From the NCBI RefSeq assembly GCF_000002985.6, contig NC_003279.8, positions 620,001 to 684,000 of the forward strand: DNA of 64,000 nucleotides. Reading direction: 5' to 3'. This DNA comes from Caenorhabditis elegans. Taxonomy: Eukaryota > Nematoda > Chromadorea > Rhabditida > Rhabditidae. Positions 1 to 11,093 of this stretch are shown here, piece by piece. Below the pieces are notes generated by a model, which had not been told where the DNA came from, made no database searches, and saw only the letters and a list, made by a program, of their open reading frames with translations. How positions within the stretch are numbered: position 1 is the first letter of the stretch; each line of letters opens with the position of its first letter. Both the position numbers and the translations under genes were made by a program.

Positions 1-1311
1 CTTTGTTCAAAACGAAGAAGTCCAGTAAGTTTCAGTTTGTAATTTTTCATTTTATTGACTCAATTTCAGAGGACTTGCTAAGCAGCTCGCCGATGAAATG
101 GTGAATAATGGTATGAAATGCAGCAACCCAACGATGAGTTTCATCATTAGAGGTGATTTGGAACCAATCTTCAAGAAAGCGAAGGCTGCTGGAACGCAAC
201 TTCTCTTCTTCGTTGTCAAATCTCGTTACAACTATCATCAGCAAATCAAGGCGTTGGAGCAAAAGTATGACGTGCTCACTCAGGAGATTCGCGCTGAAAC
301 CGCCGAGAAAGTCTTCCGTCAACCACAAACTCGTCTTAACATTATCAATAAGACGAACATGAAACTCGGAGGACTGAACTATGCTATTGGGAGTGAAGCG
401 TTCAACAAGCCAAATAGATTGATCGTTGGATTTGTTACTTCTCAACGAGTTGGTGGAAATCCAGATGTGAGTCATGTGTTACAGCTGCATAATCATATTT
501 CATTTTTTCCAGTATCCAATATCAGTTGGATTTGCTGCAAATATGCTCAAGCATCATCAAAAGTTTGCTGGTGGATACGTGTATGTTCATCGCGATAGGG
601 ATGTTTTCGGATCCATCATCAAGGATACTCTCTTGACAATCTTCAAAACATGCACTGAGCAGCGCGGAAGACCAGATGATATCCTTTTGTATTTCAATGG
701 AGTTTCCGAAGGTCAATTCTCAATGATCAACGAGGAATTCAGTGCCCGAGTGAAGGAGGCGTGCATGGCATTCCAAAAGGAGGGAACCCCGCCATTCAGA
801 CCACACATCACCATCATCGCCTCATCAAAGGCTCACAACGAGCGTCTGTACAAATCCGACAAGGGACGTATTGTTAATTTGGAGCCGGGTACGGTCGTGG
901 ACCATACCATTGTGAGCAATGTCTACACTGAGTGGTATCATGCCTCAGCTGTTGCTCGCCAAGGAACTGCAAAGGCTACCAAGTTCACTCTCATCTTCAC
1001 CACTAAAGCAGGCCCACAAGCTGAGCCATTGTGGCATCTCGAGCAATTGACCAATGATCTTTGCTACGATCATCAGATTGTCTTCCATCCGGTCGGACTT
1101 CCCGTCCCACTGTACATTGCTGATCGTTACAGTCAACGTGGAGCAATGGTTCTTGCCGCCAATCAAGGGTAAGTGACAGTAAAATGTATACGACATCTCA
1201 TTTATTATTTTCAGTCCAATCTACAATGAAGGACAAATCGATCTCGCGGCTACCAACAGTGCATATGGCTACGGAGAGAAGAAGCTCTTCACCACTCGTT
1301 TCAATGCATAA
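1..1311 (+). CDS. sago-2: WAGO-clade Argonaute, C-terminal (PIWI) part; 5' end outside window
   Basis: Exons 1-24, 70-466, 513-1168 and 1215-1311 join in frame with GT/AG introns of about 46 bp and give 390 residues to a TAA stop. The sequence covers the end of the MID region and the PIWI domain of a small-RNA-guided silencing protein. The slicer positions are replaced. The segment aligned with GADVTHP reads GFVTSQ (about 430-446). The RDGVSEGQF motif reads FNGVSEGQF (about 691-717), so Asp becomes Asn. The PAPAYYAH segment reads PVPLYIAD (about 1103-1126), so His becomes Asp. Loss of the DDH triad is typical of worm WAGO proteins, which bind secondary 22G RNAs and do not cut. The symbol rests on remembered map position (F56A6.1) and on the CAP fragment downstream; ppw-1 is the closest alternative. 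Upstream domains are not in the window. Confidence 0.85.
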
Positions 1312-1708
1312 TTATCTGTACTCCTCCGTTTCTTTTACTTGGCTGTATAATGTTTTATTTCCGTCAACCCAGAATACTTTCGCTATGATTGTATATTTTT
1401 TAGCATTTGGTCATTGTAATTTGTAATTATTGTCGGAATGGATAAAATGATTTAAGAATCAAATGCATCGCTTCTTGGACAATTCCTGTTGATAATCTCA
1501 TTCTGATATTTTCAAAAGTTGTGGTATTGATTTTAAAAATTAAAATATTTGCAGCTGCCGCTGTGACTGGAGAAGTTGATGTTTTATTTCTTCCAATTCA
1601 GCTGTTTGTACCTGTTTTGTAATGTTATTACTTTCTTTCGAACAAAATGTCATTCTTTTTCTGGCAGAAAATTCCGCTTTTTAAAAATTATTTTTACAAC
1701 ATTACAGA
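1312..1708. other. Argonaute 3' flank and spacer
   Basis: About 400 bp of AT-rich sequence with no open frame of coding character. No canonical AATAAA is obvious just after the Argonaute stop; a GATAAA-type variant lies near 1440. An ATTACAG acceptor-like sequence sits immediately before the ATG at 1709 and could be a relic trans-splice site for the following CAP fragment. Confidence 0.5.
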
Positions 1709-2219
1709 TGGATCCTTCTGTTGTGTCTCGATTGGAGAATGTTGCGAATCGAATGGAGAATATATTGCTGAAATATGACTCGAACAAAAAAGGCAATTAA
1801 ATAATTGTTCTCGAAATTATAAATTTCAAAAAAATCGCTTTTTAGAAACTCCGGTCGGCGCGACGCCTCAAATCATTAATCTTTATGACGATGCGATCTG
1901 TGAGAATCTCGTCTCGTTTTATGATTTATCTGCAAAAATTGGAGGAGATTTGAATCGCCTTGGATGCATGGTAAGGAAATATATAATATTTAATTCAAAT
2001 TTTATCGAAAATTATGTTTCAGACTAAGAATCTATTTTTCACGCTTTTTTCGATGTTTTTTGTGGATTGCGTGTGGGCGCAAAAAAGCGGACAACGACGA
2101 GTTCGCGACTCTTGTGAACGATTTGACGACGGAAATTGTTGCATTTTCCGATTTCAAGGAGAAAAATCGAAAATCCGAATTCTATAATCATATTTGTGGA
2201 CTTGAAGCTGCGGTTGGAG
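1709..2219 (+). pseudogene. Truncated cyclase-associated protein (CAP) fragment
   Basis: Three blocks resemble the N-terminal part of CAP/Srv2 actin-regulatory proteins. They are 1709-1797 (MDPSVVSRLENVANRMENIL), 1846-1970 (NLYDDAICENLVSFY, then KIGGDL) and about 2080-2219 (FKEKNRKSEFYNHI), in the same order as in human CAP1. The copy looks broken. The first block runs into TAA at 1798-1800 before any GT donor; the nearest GT is at 1807. The third block is in a different frame from the exon start at 2023. Nothing matching the rest of the helical domain, the proline-rich region, the WH2 or the CARP domain follows. From memory, C. elegans cas-2 (C18E3.6) sits next to ppw-1 (C18E3.7), so this looks like the decayed cas-2 half of a duplicated Argonaute-CAP block. 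Confidence 0.72.
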
Positions 2220-2483
2220 GTGAAAATTTGCCCCTGATTCCGAATATCTATGTGAAAAACTCTTCATTATTTTATATATTTCAGCTTGAAATCGCTTGTT
2301 CATCCATTACTTTTTTCAAGCACACGCCATATTCTCATTGGAGCGCGCCGTGTTGTGTCGATTTACGAAATTTTCCAATTTTTTCAATTTCAGTTTTTAA
2401 ACGAGTTTTTATTTTTGTGGGCTTTATTTTTGTGGGTTTTGCTTTTTGGGTTAAAAAAAATCTTAAAAACAATCATAATTCTC

Positions 2484-3345
2484 AGGAAACTCAAATTTTT
2501 CGCCGAAAAACCTATTTTGCGCGTGAAATCTGGTGTATTTTACCGTGCCTAGACTATGTGTGAGAACACTGCCGGTCATACATCATATTTGACGCGCAAA
2601 CTGCAAAAATCGTCGGAATTATTTCGGGAACACAAAATTCTGAAAATGCGTATCGCGCAACATATTTGACGCGCAAAATATCTCGTAGCGAAAACTACAG
2701 TAATTATGTAAATGACTACTGTAGCGCTTGTGTGTCGATTTAAGGGCTCAATTTTCAAAAAATCGAGATCCCGTAAATCGACACAAGTGCTATAGTTGTT
2801 ATTTGAAGAATTACTGTAGTTTTCGCTACGAGATATTTTGCGCGTCAAATATGTTGTGCAATGCGCATTTTCAGAATTTTGTGTAAAAATTTTTGTGTTT
2901 AGTGATTTTTGCAGTTTGCGCGTCAAATATGATGTATGACCGGCAGTGTTTGCCCACATCGCCTAAGCACGGTAAAATACACCAGATTTTTCGCGCAAAA
3001 TGGGATTTTCGGCGAAAAATTCGAATTTCCTGAGAATTTTGGTCGTTTTTACTATTTTTTAATGCAAAAAATGAAAATTTTTAAATTTTCTGAAATTCAC
3101 CGTCGTTTTTCACGAAATAAAAAAATTTCAAAAAATTGAAAATTCCGCCACATCACATTTGACGCTCAACTTTTTTTAAATGAACAAAATCCGGATTTTT
3201 CTGGGAAATTTGAGATTTATTTAGGTCTCGCAGCGAAAAAAAAATTAGAGTTTGCGCGTCAAATATGATGTATGACCGGCAGTGTTTGCACACACATAGC
3301 CTAGACACGATAAAATACATCAGATTTTACGCGCAAACTGGCAAA
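2484..3345. repeat. Nested palindrome: family A foldback inside a larger inverted repeat
   Basis: Outer arms (about 2484-2620 and 2905-3037) carry CACTGCCGGTCATACATCAT and its complement. Between them lies a second foldback (2625-2885) with TACAGTA near the hairpin and the phrase ATATTTTGCGCGTCAAATAT at the outer side; this inner element is called family A here. A third partial copy of the outer arm follows at 3245-3345. The region up to 3620 is otherwise AT-rich with GCGCGTCAAAT motifs and has no coding signal. Confidence 0.75.
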
Positions 3346-3620
3346 AAAATTGATTTTTTGGCTTTTTCGGACTAAACATTAGAAAAAAAGACTATACTCC
3401 AACAATTTTTTTCAGTTTTTTTTTGAAAAATTCCATATTTTCTGAAGTTCAAATAAATATATATTTTTTTAAAGTTCAAAAAATTCAAATTAGCGCGTTA
3501 AAAACGACGTATTCAGGCATCACATTTGACGCGCAATTTTTTTTTTAAAGAAGGATTTGCGCGTCAAATCTGGCGAATTAGGTTTGTCGGCGGAATACAC
3601 CGAATTTCACGCGCAAAATT

Positions 3621-6600
3621 TCAAACCTCAATGATAAAATCGGAGAGCGTATTCGAGGAAATTACGTCTTTCAACGTCTCCGCCGGAACCACGACAGCGA
3701 ACAAGTTTTGTGTTGACTGAAAAAAAAATTAAATTTTTCGACAAAAAAAATTAAATTTTTCAACGAAAAAAAATTAAATTTTTCAACGAAAAAAATTAAA
3801 TTTTTCAACAAAAAAAAATTAAATTTTTCAACAAAAAAAAATTAAATTTTTCAACAAAAAAAAATTTAATTTTTCAACAAAAAAAAATTAAATTTTTCAA
3901 CGAAAAAAAATTAAATTTTTCAACGAAAAAAATTAAATTTTTCAACAAAAAAAAATTAAATTTTTCAACAAAAAAAAATTAAATTTTTCAACAAAAAAAA
4001 ATTTAATTTTTCAACAAAAAAAAATTAAATTTTCCAACAAAAAAAAATTAAATTTTTCAACAAAAAAAAATTAAATTTTTCAACAAAAAAAAATTAAATT
4101 TTTCAACAAAAAAAATTAAATTTTTCAACAAAAAAAAATTAAAATTTTCAACGAAAAAAAAATAAATTTTTCATCAAAAAAAAATTCAAATTTCCGCGGA
4201 AAGTGCAAAAAATTTACAGAATATTCAAATCGTTCACTTCTCCCGCTATCATCTTCACGCAATTCGACACATTTTCGTCGCCATTCGATGCGGGTTCCCA
4301 GTGATGTATCGATTTTCAGTTGATTATCGATTTTTCGCTCCACGTACAGTACACTGAGTTCCGCTTCGAGGCCATCTGAAATTTTTTTTTTAATTTTTTT
4401 AACGATTTTTTTTTCAGAAAATCAATAAATCTATTCAGCTGTTTTTTTTTAACTTTTACACAATTTTCCGTTTGAAAATGTCAAAAAAATGTGTTTTTGA
4501 GCCACATTTTATTCAAAAAATTTTGAAAAATTCCCTGCATTTTCGCTGTGGGACCCAAGAAGTGCGTGTGCCTTTAAGAATATTTCAATTTTTTTAAAAC
4601 TTAAAACAAAGATTTAAAAAATTCTGCTTTCTAAAAATAAATAATTATTTATTTTTTTGTGTATTTGTTTGGAAAAAATCAATATTTATCGATTTTTGTG
4701 AATTTTTTTGAAAAAAATCAATATTTATCGATTTTTGTGAAATTTTTTGGGAAAAATCAATTATTATCGATTTGTGTGAATTTTTAAGAAAAAAATCAAT
4801 AATTATCGATTTTTTGTGATTTTTTCGCAAAAAAATCAATAATAATCGATTTTTGTAAATTTTTTAATCGAAATTCGGCTTTTTCCGGTAAAAACATCAA
4901 AATTTCGCAAAATTAATCTGATTTTTTCTGCGAAAAATTTAAATTTCTCATAAAACTTTCGAAAAATCGAATATTTTAAAAATCAATAATTTCGATTTTT
5001 GGTTAATTTTTTTGGAAAAAATCAATAATTATCGACTTTTTGCGATTTTTTTTTTGAAAAAAATCAATAATTATCGTTTTTTTTTAATTTATTGGAAAAA
5101 ATCAATAATTATCGAATTTCAGTGAAATTTTTGGAAAAATCAATAATAATCGTTTTTGTGTGATTTTTTTCGGAAAAAATTAAAAATTATCGTTTTTTGT
5201 GAATTTTTTGAAAAAATTAATAATTATCGACTTTTTTTGAATTTTTTTTTGGAAAAAATCAATAATCATCGATTTTTTTGTGAATTTCTTGGAAAAAAAT
5301 CAATAATTATCGATTTTTCCGATTTTTTCCAAAAAAATCGATAAATCAATAAATTTTCCTTACGCCACGTGTCAATTACAGTCTTCCCCACGTGGCAAAA
5401 CGTGTAGAGCTCGCATTTCGAATTGGTTGCCGCCGAAATTTCGCGTTCGATTTTTCGAGTTTCCTTGTCTTTCTGAAATTTTTTTTTTCTAAATTTTCTG
5501 AAAAATGTTCTTCTGTAAAACCTCTTTTTCCTCTCTTCTCCGCGCCATTTCGCTCTTTTTTTTATCCTTTTCCAGCGTTTTTCTCTCTTTTTCAGCTTCC
5601 CGAGCTCGTTTCGCATTTTCTCGGAGTTCCTGAATAAGTTTTAAATTTTTAAGGGGAAATTTGCTATTTGGAGAGTAAATATTTTCGCTGTGAGACCCGT
5701 GGACCTGAAAATTTTGATTTTCCGCTTAAAATCAACTGAATTTCGCTTAATTGTGATGTTTTAAGCTGAAAAAGCTGAATTTTGATTTTAAAAAATTGAA
5801 AAAAATTAATATTTTTAAAGGCGCATTTATTGATTTTTTTTCCAAAAAAAATTTACAAAAAAATTGATAATTATTGATTTTTTCCAAAAAAATTAACAAA
5901 AATCGATAATTTTTTTTCCAAAAAATTCACTGAAAAATCGATGATTATTGATTTTTCCAAAAAAAATTCACTGAAAAATCGATAATTATTGATTTTTCCA
6001 AAAAAAAAAATCACAAAAGTCGATAATTACTGATTTTTTCCAAGAAAATTTTAAAAAAAAACGACAATTATTGATTTTTTCCGAAAAAATTACAAAAAAA
6101 TCGACAAGTACTGATTTTTTCTGAAAAAATTACAAAAAATCGATAATTATTGATATTTTACAAAAAATCGATAATTATTGATTTTTTACAAAAAATTCAC
6201 AAAAAAATCGATAATTTTTAATTTTTTTCAAAAAAAAAATCACAAAAAATCGATAATTATTGATTTTTACCAAAAAAAATCACAAAAATCGATAAATATT
6301 GATTTTTTCCAAAAAAATTAACAAAAATCGATAATTATTGATTTTCCCAGAAAAAATTCACTGAAAAATCGATAATTATTGATTTTTTCCGAAAAAATTC
6401 ACAAAAAAATTGATAATTTTTTAATTTAAAAAAAAATCACAAAAAATCGATAATTATTGATATTTTACAAAAAAAAATTACAAAAAATCGATAATTATTG
6501 ATTTTTTACAAAAAATTCACAAAAAATCGATAATTTTTAATTTTTTTCAAAAAAAAAATCACAAAAATCGATAATTATTGATTTTTTCCAAAAAAAATCA

Positions 6601-9444
6601 CAAAAATCGATAATTATTGATTTTTAGGCGGAAAAGCCGAATTTTTATCAATTTTTCAAAAAAACAATCGATAGTTTTAAAGGCGCATGCGCTCTCCTGG
6701 GTCTCACAGCGAAAAGTGGATTTTTCAAATTTTTTGGATAAAATTTCGCTGAAAAACGTATTTTTTTGACAGTTTTAAAGGGAAAATTGTCTAAAATCAA
6801 AAAAAAATTGTTTTTTCAACAATTTTTTCAGTTTTCGTAAAAATTTCAGTTTTTTTTTCGCGAGAAAAAAACCAATTCTCGATTGAAAAATCAGAAAAAA
6901 TATTTTGGTATAAAAATATTTTTGGTATTACGATATTTTGGGTCCCACCTCGAAAATTTAGAGGATTTTTCAAATTTTTAAGATTTTCTTCAACTTTTAA
7001 CAATTTTTTTCGGAATAAAAATCGATTTTCGCTGCGAGACCCAAAAAAAATAGATTTTCTCGAATTTTGCGATGGAACTTTTGATTTTTCGGTGAAATTT
7101 TCCAAAAAAATCGCAAAATGTATCAAAAAATCAATACTTTCTGCGTCTCCTTCTCATCGTCGGTTAGTTTCCGTTTTTCGGGTCTCGCCACGACATTTAT
7201 GTCAGTATTCTCTTGTGAGCTTGAGCACAACGAGTATGAGCTCGTCTGATTCTGACGGATCATTTCGTCAAGATTGAGCATTCCCTCATCCAGCCATGTT
7301 TTTGCCGCAGCTGGAATTGCATCCTTATTCACTGCGTCGACGATGGAAAAGCTCGCGGAGTACCTGGAAATTATCGATTTTTTATTGATTTTTTATCGGT
7401 TTTTATCGATTTTTTTGATGGGGAAAAATCGGAAAAATCGATAAATTTCGATTGGAAAATTCAAAAAACTTCGGGTCTCACAACGAAAATTGATTTTTTT
7501 TCTTGGATTTTCAAATTTTTAAACTTTTGTTGTAACAACAGTGGAAATTTTTCGAAAAAAAATCAATAATTATCGATTTTTTGAAAAAAGGCAATAATTT
7601 TCGATTTTTTGAAAAAAAAAATCAATAATTATCGATTTTTTGTGAATTTTTGAAAAAAATCAATAATTTTCGATTTTTTGTGATTTTTTTTCGAAAAAAT
7701 CAAAAATTATCGATTTTTTGTGGATTTTTTGAAAAAAATCAATAATTATCGATTTTTTGTGGATTTTTTGTAAAAAATCAATAGTTTTCGATTTTTTTTG
7801 GAAAAAATCAATAATTATCGATTTTTTGTGGATTTTTTGAAAAAAATCAATAATTATCGATTTTTTTTTGAATTTTTTGAAAAAAATCAATAATTTTCGA
7901 TTTTTTGTGATTTTTTTTCGGAAAAATCAAAAATTATCGATTTTTTGTGAATTTTTTTTTGGAAAAATCAATAATTATCGATTTTTGTGATTTTTTGTAA
8001 AATATCAATAATTATCGATTTTTTGTGATTTTTTTCGGAAAAATCAAAAATTATCAATTTTTTGTGATTTTTTTTTTGGAAAAATCAATAATTATCGATT
8101 TTTGTGATTTTTTTTGGAAAAAATCAATAATTATCGATTTTTGTGAATTTTTTGTAAAATATCAATAATTATCGATTTTTTTGTAATTTTTTCGGAAAAA
8201 ATCAATAATTTTCGATTTTTTGTGAATTGATTTTTTTTGGATTTTCAAAATTTTAAACTTTTAAAATAAATTTTTCCATAGTTTTTTGTTGAAAAATTCC
8301 TGAAATTTTGAAATTCAATTAATTTTTTCTTTAAAAAAATCGTTGAAAAATTAGTTTTTTGGAAAAAAAATCAGCGAAAATAGATTTCGCTGTGAGACCC
8401 AATTGGGCTCCTCAAAGTCCCTGCGCCTTTAAAATATCGTTTTTTTTTTGTTAAATTTTCCCGCGAAATTAATCAGATTTTTTCTGCGAAAAAGTGAAAT
8501 TTCTCAAAGAAACTTTTGAAAAATCAATTTTTTTAAAAAGAAAACCCCTAATTTTTCCGTTTTTCCCGCTAAAAAAACATCTAAAAAATTTGAAAAATCC
8601 ACAGAATTATCGCTGTGGGACCCAAAGTGCATGCGCCTTTAAGATTATCGATTTTTTTCAAATTTTTCAATCGAAATCAGGTTTTTTTTTTCAGCAAAAA
8701 TCATAATTTTGCGAAATTAATCTGATTTTTTGTGCAAAAAATTCAAATTTCTCTTTTTTTACGTTTTTTCGCCAAAAAAACCATCTAAAAAATTCGAAAA
8801 ATCCAGAGCATTTTCGCTGTGAGACCCAAGTCCGTGTGGCTTTAAAAATATCGATTTTTTGTTAAATTTTCCAATCGAAATTTGGCTTTTTTTCCGGTAA
8901 AAAATCATAATTTTGCGAAATTAGTCTGATTTTTTGTGCGAAAAAGCGAAATTTCTCATAAAACTTTTGAAAAATTGATTTTTTTTTTCTGGAAAAACCT
9001 ATTTTTGTCGTTTTTTCGCTAAAAAACATCTAAAAAATTCGAAAAATCCCCAAAATTTTCGCTGTGAGACCCAAGGCTCCTGAAAGTCCCTGCGCCTTTA
9101 AAAATATCGATTTTTTGTTAAATTTTTAATCGAAATTCGGCTTTTTCCGGTAAAAACATCAAAATTTCGCAAAATTAATCTGATTTTTTCTGCGAAAAAT
9201 TCAAATTTCTCATAAAACTTTCGAAAAATCGATTATTTTCCGCTAAAAAATCATCTAAAAACTCGAAAAATCCAGACAACTTTCGCTGCGAGACCCAAGT
9301 CCATGCGCCTTTAAAAATATCGATTTTCTGTGAAATTTCTCACAATTTCTCCAAATTTCCCGCCGTCACATTCGTCGTTTCCTCAATCATAATACAGTCC
9401 TCATCATCATCATCATCCGAGAGGACTACAATCGCCTCGTCCAT
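3621..9444 (-). CDS. eme-1: EME1-like Holliday-junction endonuclease subunit
   Basis: Exons on the minus strand, 5' to 3', are 9444-9344, 7363-7138, 5629-5522, 5472-5364, 4375-4218 and 3716-3621. Every junction keeps frame, giving about 265 codons to TGA. The protein has an N-terminal acidic stretch (VVLSDDDDDEDC), a lysine/glutamate-rich predicted coiled coil (exons 3-4), then a segment resembling the first half of the ERCC4-like fold of EME1. There, IEWRRK aligns with human VTWRRR, followed by NLFAVVVPAETLKD. EME1 is the non-catalytic partner of the MUS81 nuclease, which cuts replication and recombination intermediates. The rest of the ERCC4 fold and the C-terminal helix-hairpin-helix were not found downstream, where only repeats and the CAP fragment lie. 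The gene is therefore either truncated or has exons I missed. The symbol follows remembered F56A6.4. Confidence 0.7.
3720..4190. repeat. AT minisatellite in EME1-like last intron
   Basis: About 20 tandem copies of a roughly 22 bp unit reading AAATTTTTCAACAAAAAAAAATT, with small length changes. It fills nearly the whole intron 3717-4217. Confidence 0.9.
4640..5345 (+). repeat. ATCGAT minisatellite, forward orientation
   Basis: Tandem 35-40 bp units contain TCAATAATTATCGATTTTT followed by GTGAATTTTTTG-like spacers. It occupies the intron between the exons at 4218-4375 and 5364-5472. A single copy of the 225 bp GAGACCC repeat (compare 8375-9330) precedes and overlaps it at about 4500-4990. Confidence 0.85.
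5815..6640 (-). repeat. ATCGAT minisatellite, reverse orientation
   Basis: Same unit as 4640-5345 but reverse complemented (AAAAATCGATAATTATTGA). It lies in the intron between exons 5522-5629 and 7138-7363. GGGTCTCACAGCGAAA follows at about 6700, and degenerate AT sequence fills the rest of the intron. Confidence 0.85.
7375..8235 (+). repeat. ATCGAT minisatellite, forward orientation (second array)
   Basis: Tandem units TCAATAATTATCGATTTTT with TGTGATTTTT spacers, in the same orientation as 4640-5345. It begins about a dozen bases upstream (in transcription terms) of the exon at 7138-7363. Confidence 0.85.
8375..9330. repeat. About 225 bp tandem repeat, 4-5 copies
   Basis: Each unit starts with TTCGCTGTGAGACCCAA, then a CCTTTAAAAATATCG block and a GAAATTAATCTGATTTTTTC block. 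Copies begin near 8385, 8610, 8812, 9058 and 9285. Isolated copies of the GAGACCC motif also occur near 4550, 5680, 6700, 7030 and 7465, so the unit is scattered through all large introns of this gene. Confidence 0.8.
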
Positions 9445-9595
9445 CTGAATAGTGGGAAAATATCGATTTTTTGTAGAAAATCATATATTTAAATTGATTT
9501 TTTTACAATAAAAAAAATTTTGGGGATTTTTTTGGAAATTTCGGGTAAATCGTGTAAATCGTGTAATTTAAATTCATTTTTGTTTCAAAAAGTCA

Positions 9596-9608
9596 GGGGG
9601 GGGGGGGG
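9596..9608 (+). repeat. Monotonic G13 tract
   Basis: Thirteen consecutive G on the plus strand, upstream of the EME1-like gene. It is a guanine-quadruplex-forming run of the kind unstable in C. elegans dog-1 (FANCJ) mutants. Confidence 0.9.
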
Positions 9609-9657
9609 AAAGAAAAAATTTTTGACAAAGCGTGGAGCGAAAAAAGGAGTAAATATA

Positions 9658-10303
9658 CAGTCGCGAAAGAACGATCGCTCCGCCAATTTTGCATGCGGCA
9701 AAGGGGCGTGGTTTATTGGGGGCGGGATTCCGGCGCAACCCTGCGGCACGCTTTTTTCTCGCTTTTTTCGTGCGGTAATTTTCAGTTATTTTTATTCGTT
9801 TTCTGTTCGAAATTTCACGATTTCGCTCGATTTTGTTCGTTTTTTCGGATAAAAAAGTGTCCAACTATTTTTTAAATGAAAAATAACCAAGTTTTCACAG
9901 ATTTTACCCGAAAAATGCTTTGTTGGTCTCTCTTTCTGTAAATTACGATTGTTAAGAGAGAAAATGGGGGAAAAAAAGGAAAATGTGAAGAGAAAGCGTT
10001 TTTTTAACGTTTTGCTTCGTATATTACAGAAAAAGAGACAAACGAAGCATTTTTTCAAGTAAAAACTGATAAAACTTGGTTATTTTTCATTTAAAAATAG
10101 ACACTTTTTTATCCGAAAAAACGAACAAAATCGAGCGAAATCGTGAAATTTCGAACAGAAAACGAATAAAAATAACTGAAAATTACCGCATGAAAAAAGC
10201 GAGAAAAAAGCGTGCCGCAGGGTTGCGCCGGAATCCCGCCCCCAATAAACCACGCCCCTTTGCCGCATGCAAAATTGGCGGAGCGATCGTTCTGTCGCGA
10301 CAG
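9658..10303. mobile_element. 646 bp foldback element with TA flanks
   Basis: The two halves are inverse copies of each other throughout, including the centre (TGCTTTGTTGGTCTC against GAGACAAACGAAGCA). The ends are CAGTCGCGA and TCGCGACAG. A TA dinucleotide flanks each side (9656-9657 and 10304-10305), which suggests Tc1/mariner-type insertion. There is no transposase, so it would be non-autonomous. Open frames on both strands (for example 9520-9864) are by-products of the arms. Confidence 0.75.
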
Positions 10304-10384
10304 TATGTAACATGTAAGGTAACAAGGTGGGTTGGTTTTCATGAGAAAAGGGGGATTTTTTTCCGATTTTTCAGGTGCAGAGCC

Positions 10385-11023
10385 CACGCTCTCCTCAAAG
10401 CCGAATAATTATTAGAGCGCGCTTGCAGCGACTCGCGTTTCTGCATCCGCGGTATTTTGACTTTCCACTGAAGAAAGCAGATATTTCAGATTTATCGAAT
10501 TTTTAGGTTTAAAATTTTTTTTTTCTGTATTTTTCGAACAAACCTTTTGTCAAACAGTAAAAATCGAAATTAAAATGACTAAAATGAACTTTTTTTGTCC
10601 ACTGGTTGTGAAATGGTTTGAATTTGAAGAAATCAACGGGGTTTTTCGTATTTTCTGAATATTGTTCTATTAAAAATTGGTTTTAATACATTTTTGACTT
10701 AACATTAGGGTCAAAAAATGGTTTAAAACCGATTTTTAATAGAAAAATATTCAGAAAATACGAAAAATCCCGCTGATTTCTTCAAATTCGAACCATTTCG
10801 CAACCAGTGGACGAAAAAAGTTCATTTTAGTCATTTTAATTTCGATTTTTACTGTTTAACAAAAGGTTTGTTCGAAAAAAACAGAAAAAAAAATTTAAAA
10901 GCTAAAAATTCGATAAATCTAAAAAAGCTGCTCATTTCAGTGGAAAGGCAAAATACCGCGGATGCAGAAACGCGAGACGCTGCAAGCGCGCTCTAATAAT
11001 TATTCGGCTTTGAGGAGAGCGTG
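10385..11023. mobile_element. 639 bp foldback element with 10 bp target-site duplication
   Basis: Near-perfect inverted arms begin CACGCTCTCC and end GGAGAGCGTG. The element is bounded by identical GTGCAGAGCC at 10375-10384 and 11024-11033. A 9-10 bp duplication is typical of Mutator-like transposons. It has no coding capacity. It lies between the EME1-like promoter side and the 3' end of the eIF4A-III gene. Confidence 0.85.
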
Positions 11024-11093
11024 GTGCAGAGCCCCAATTTTAAACAAAAAATAGCGGAAAAAAATATTTAAAAAAACGAGGATTAAATAAAAA

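Noticed and set aside
3720..8235. Regular repeats considered as a CRISPR array
   Set aside because: They are AT minisatellites without unique spacers, in introns of a eukaryotic gene.
9520..10408. Pairs of 80-110 codon open frames on both strands
   Set aside because: They lie in the two arms of a foldback and mirror one another; no domains or splice sites.
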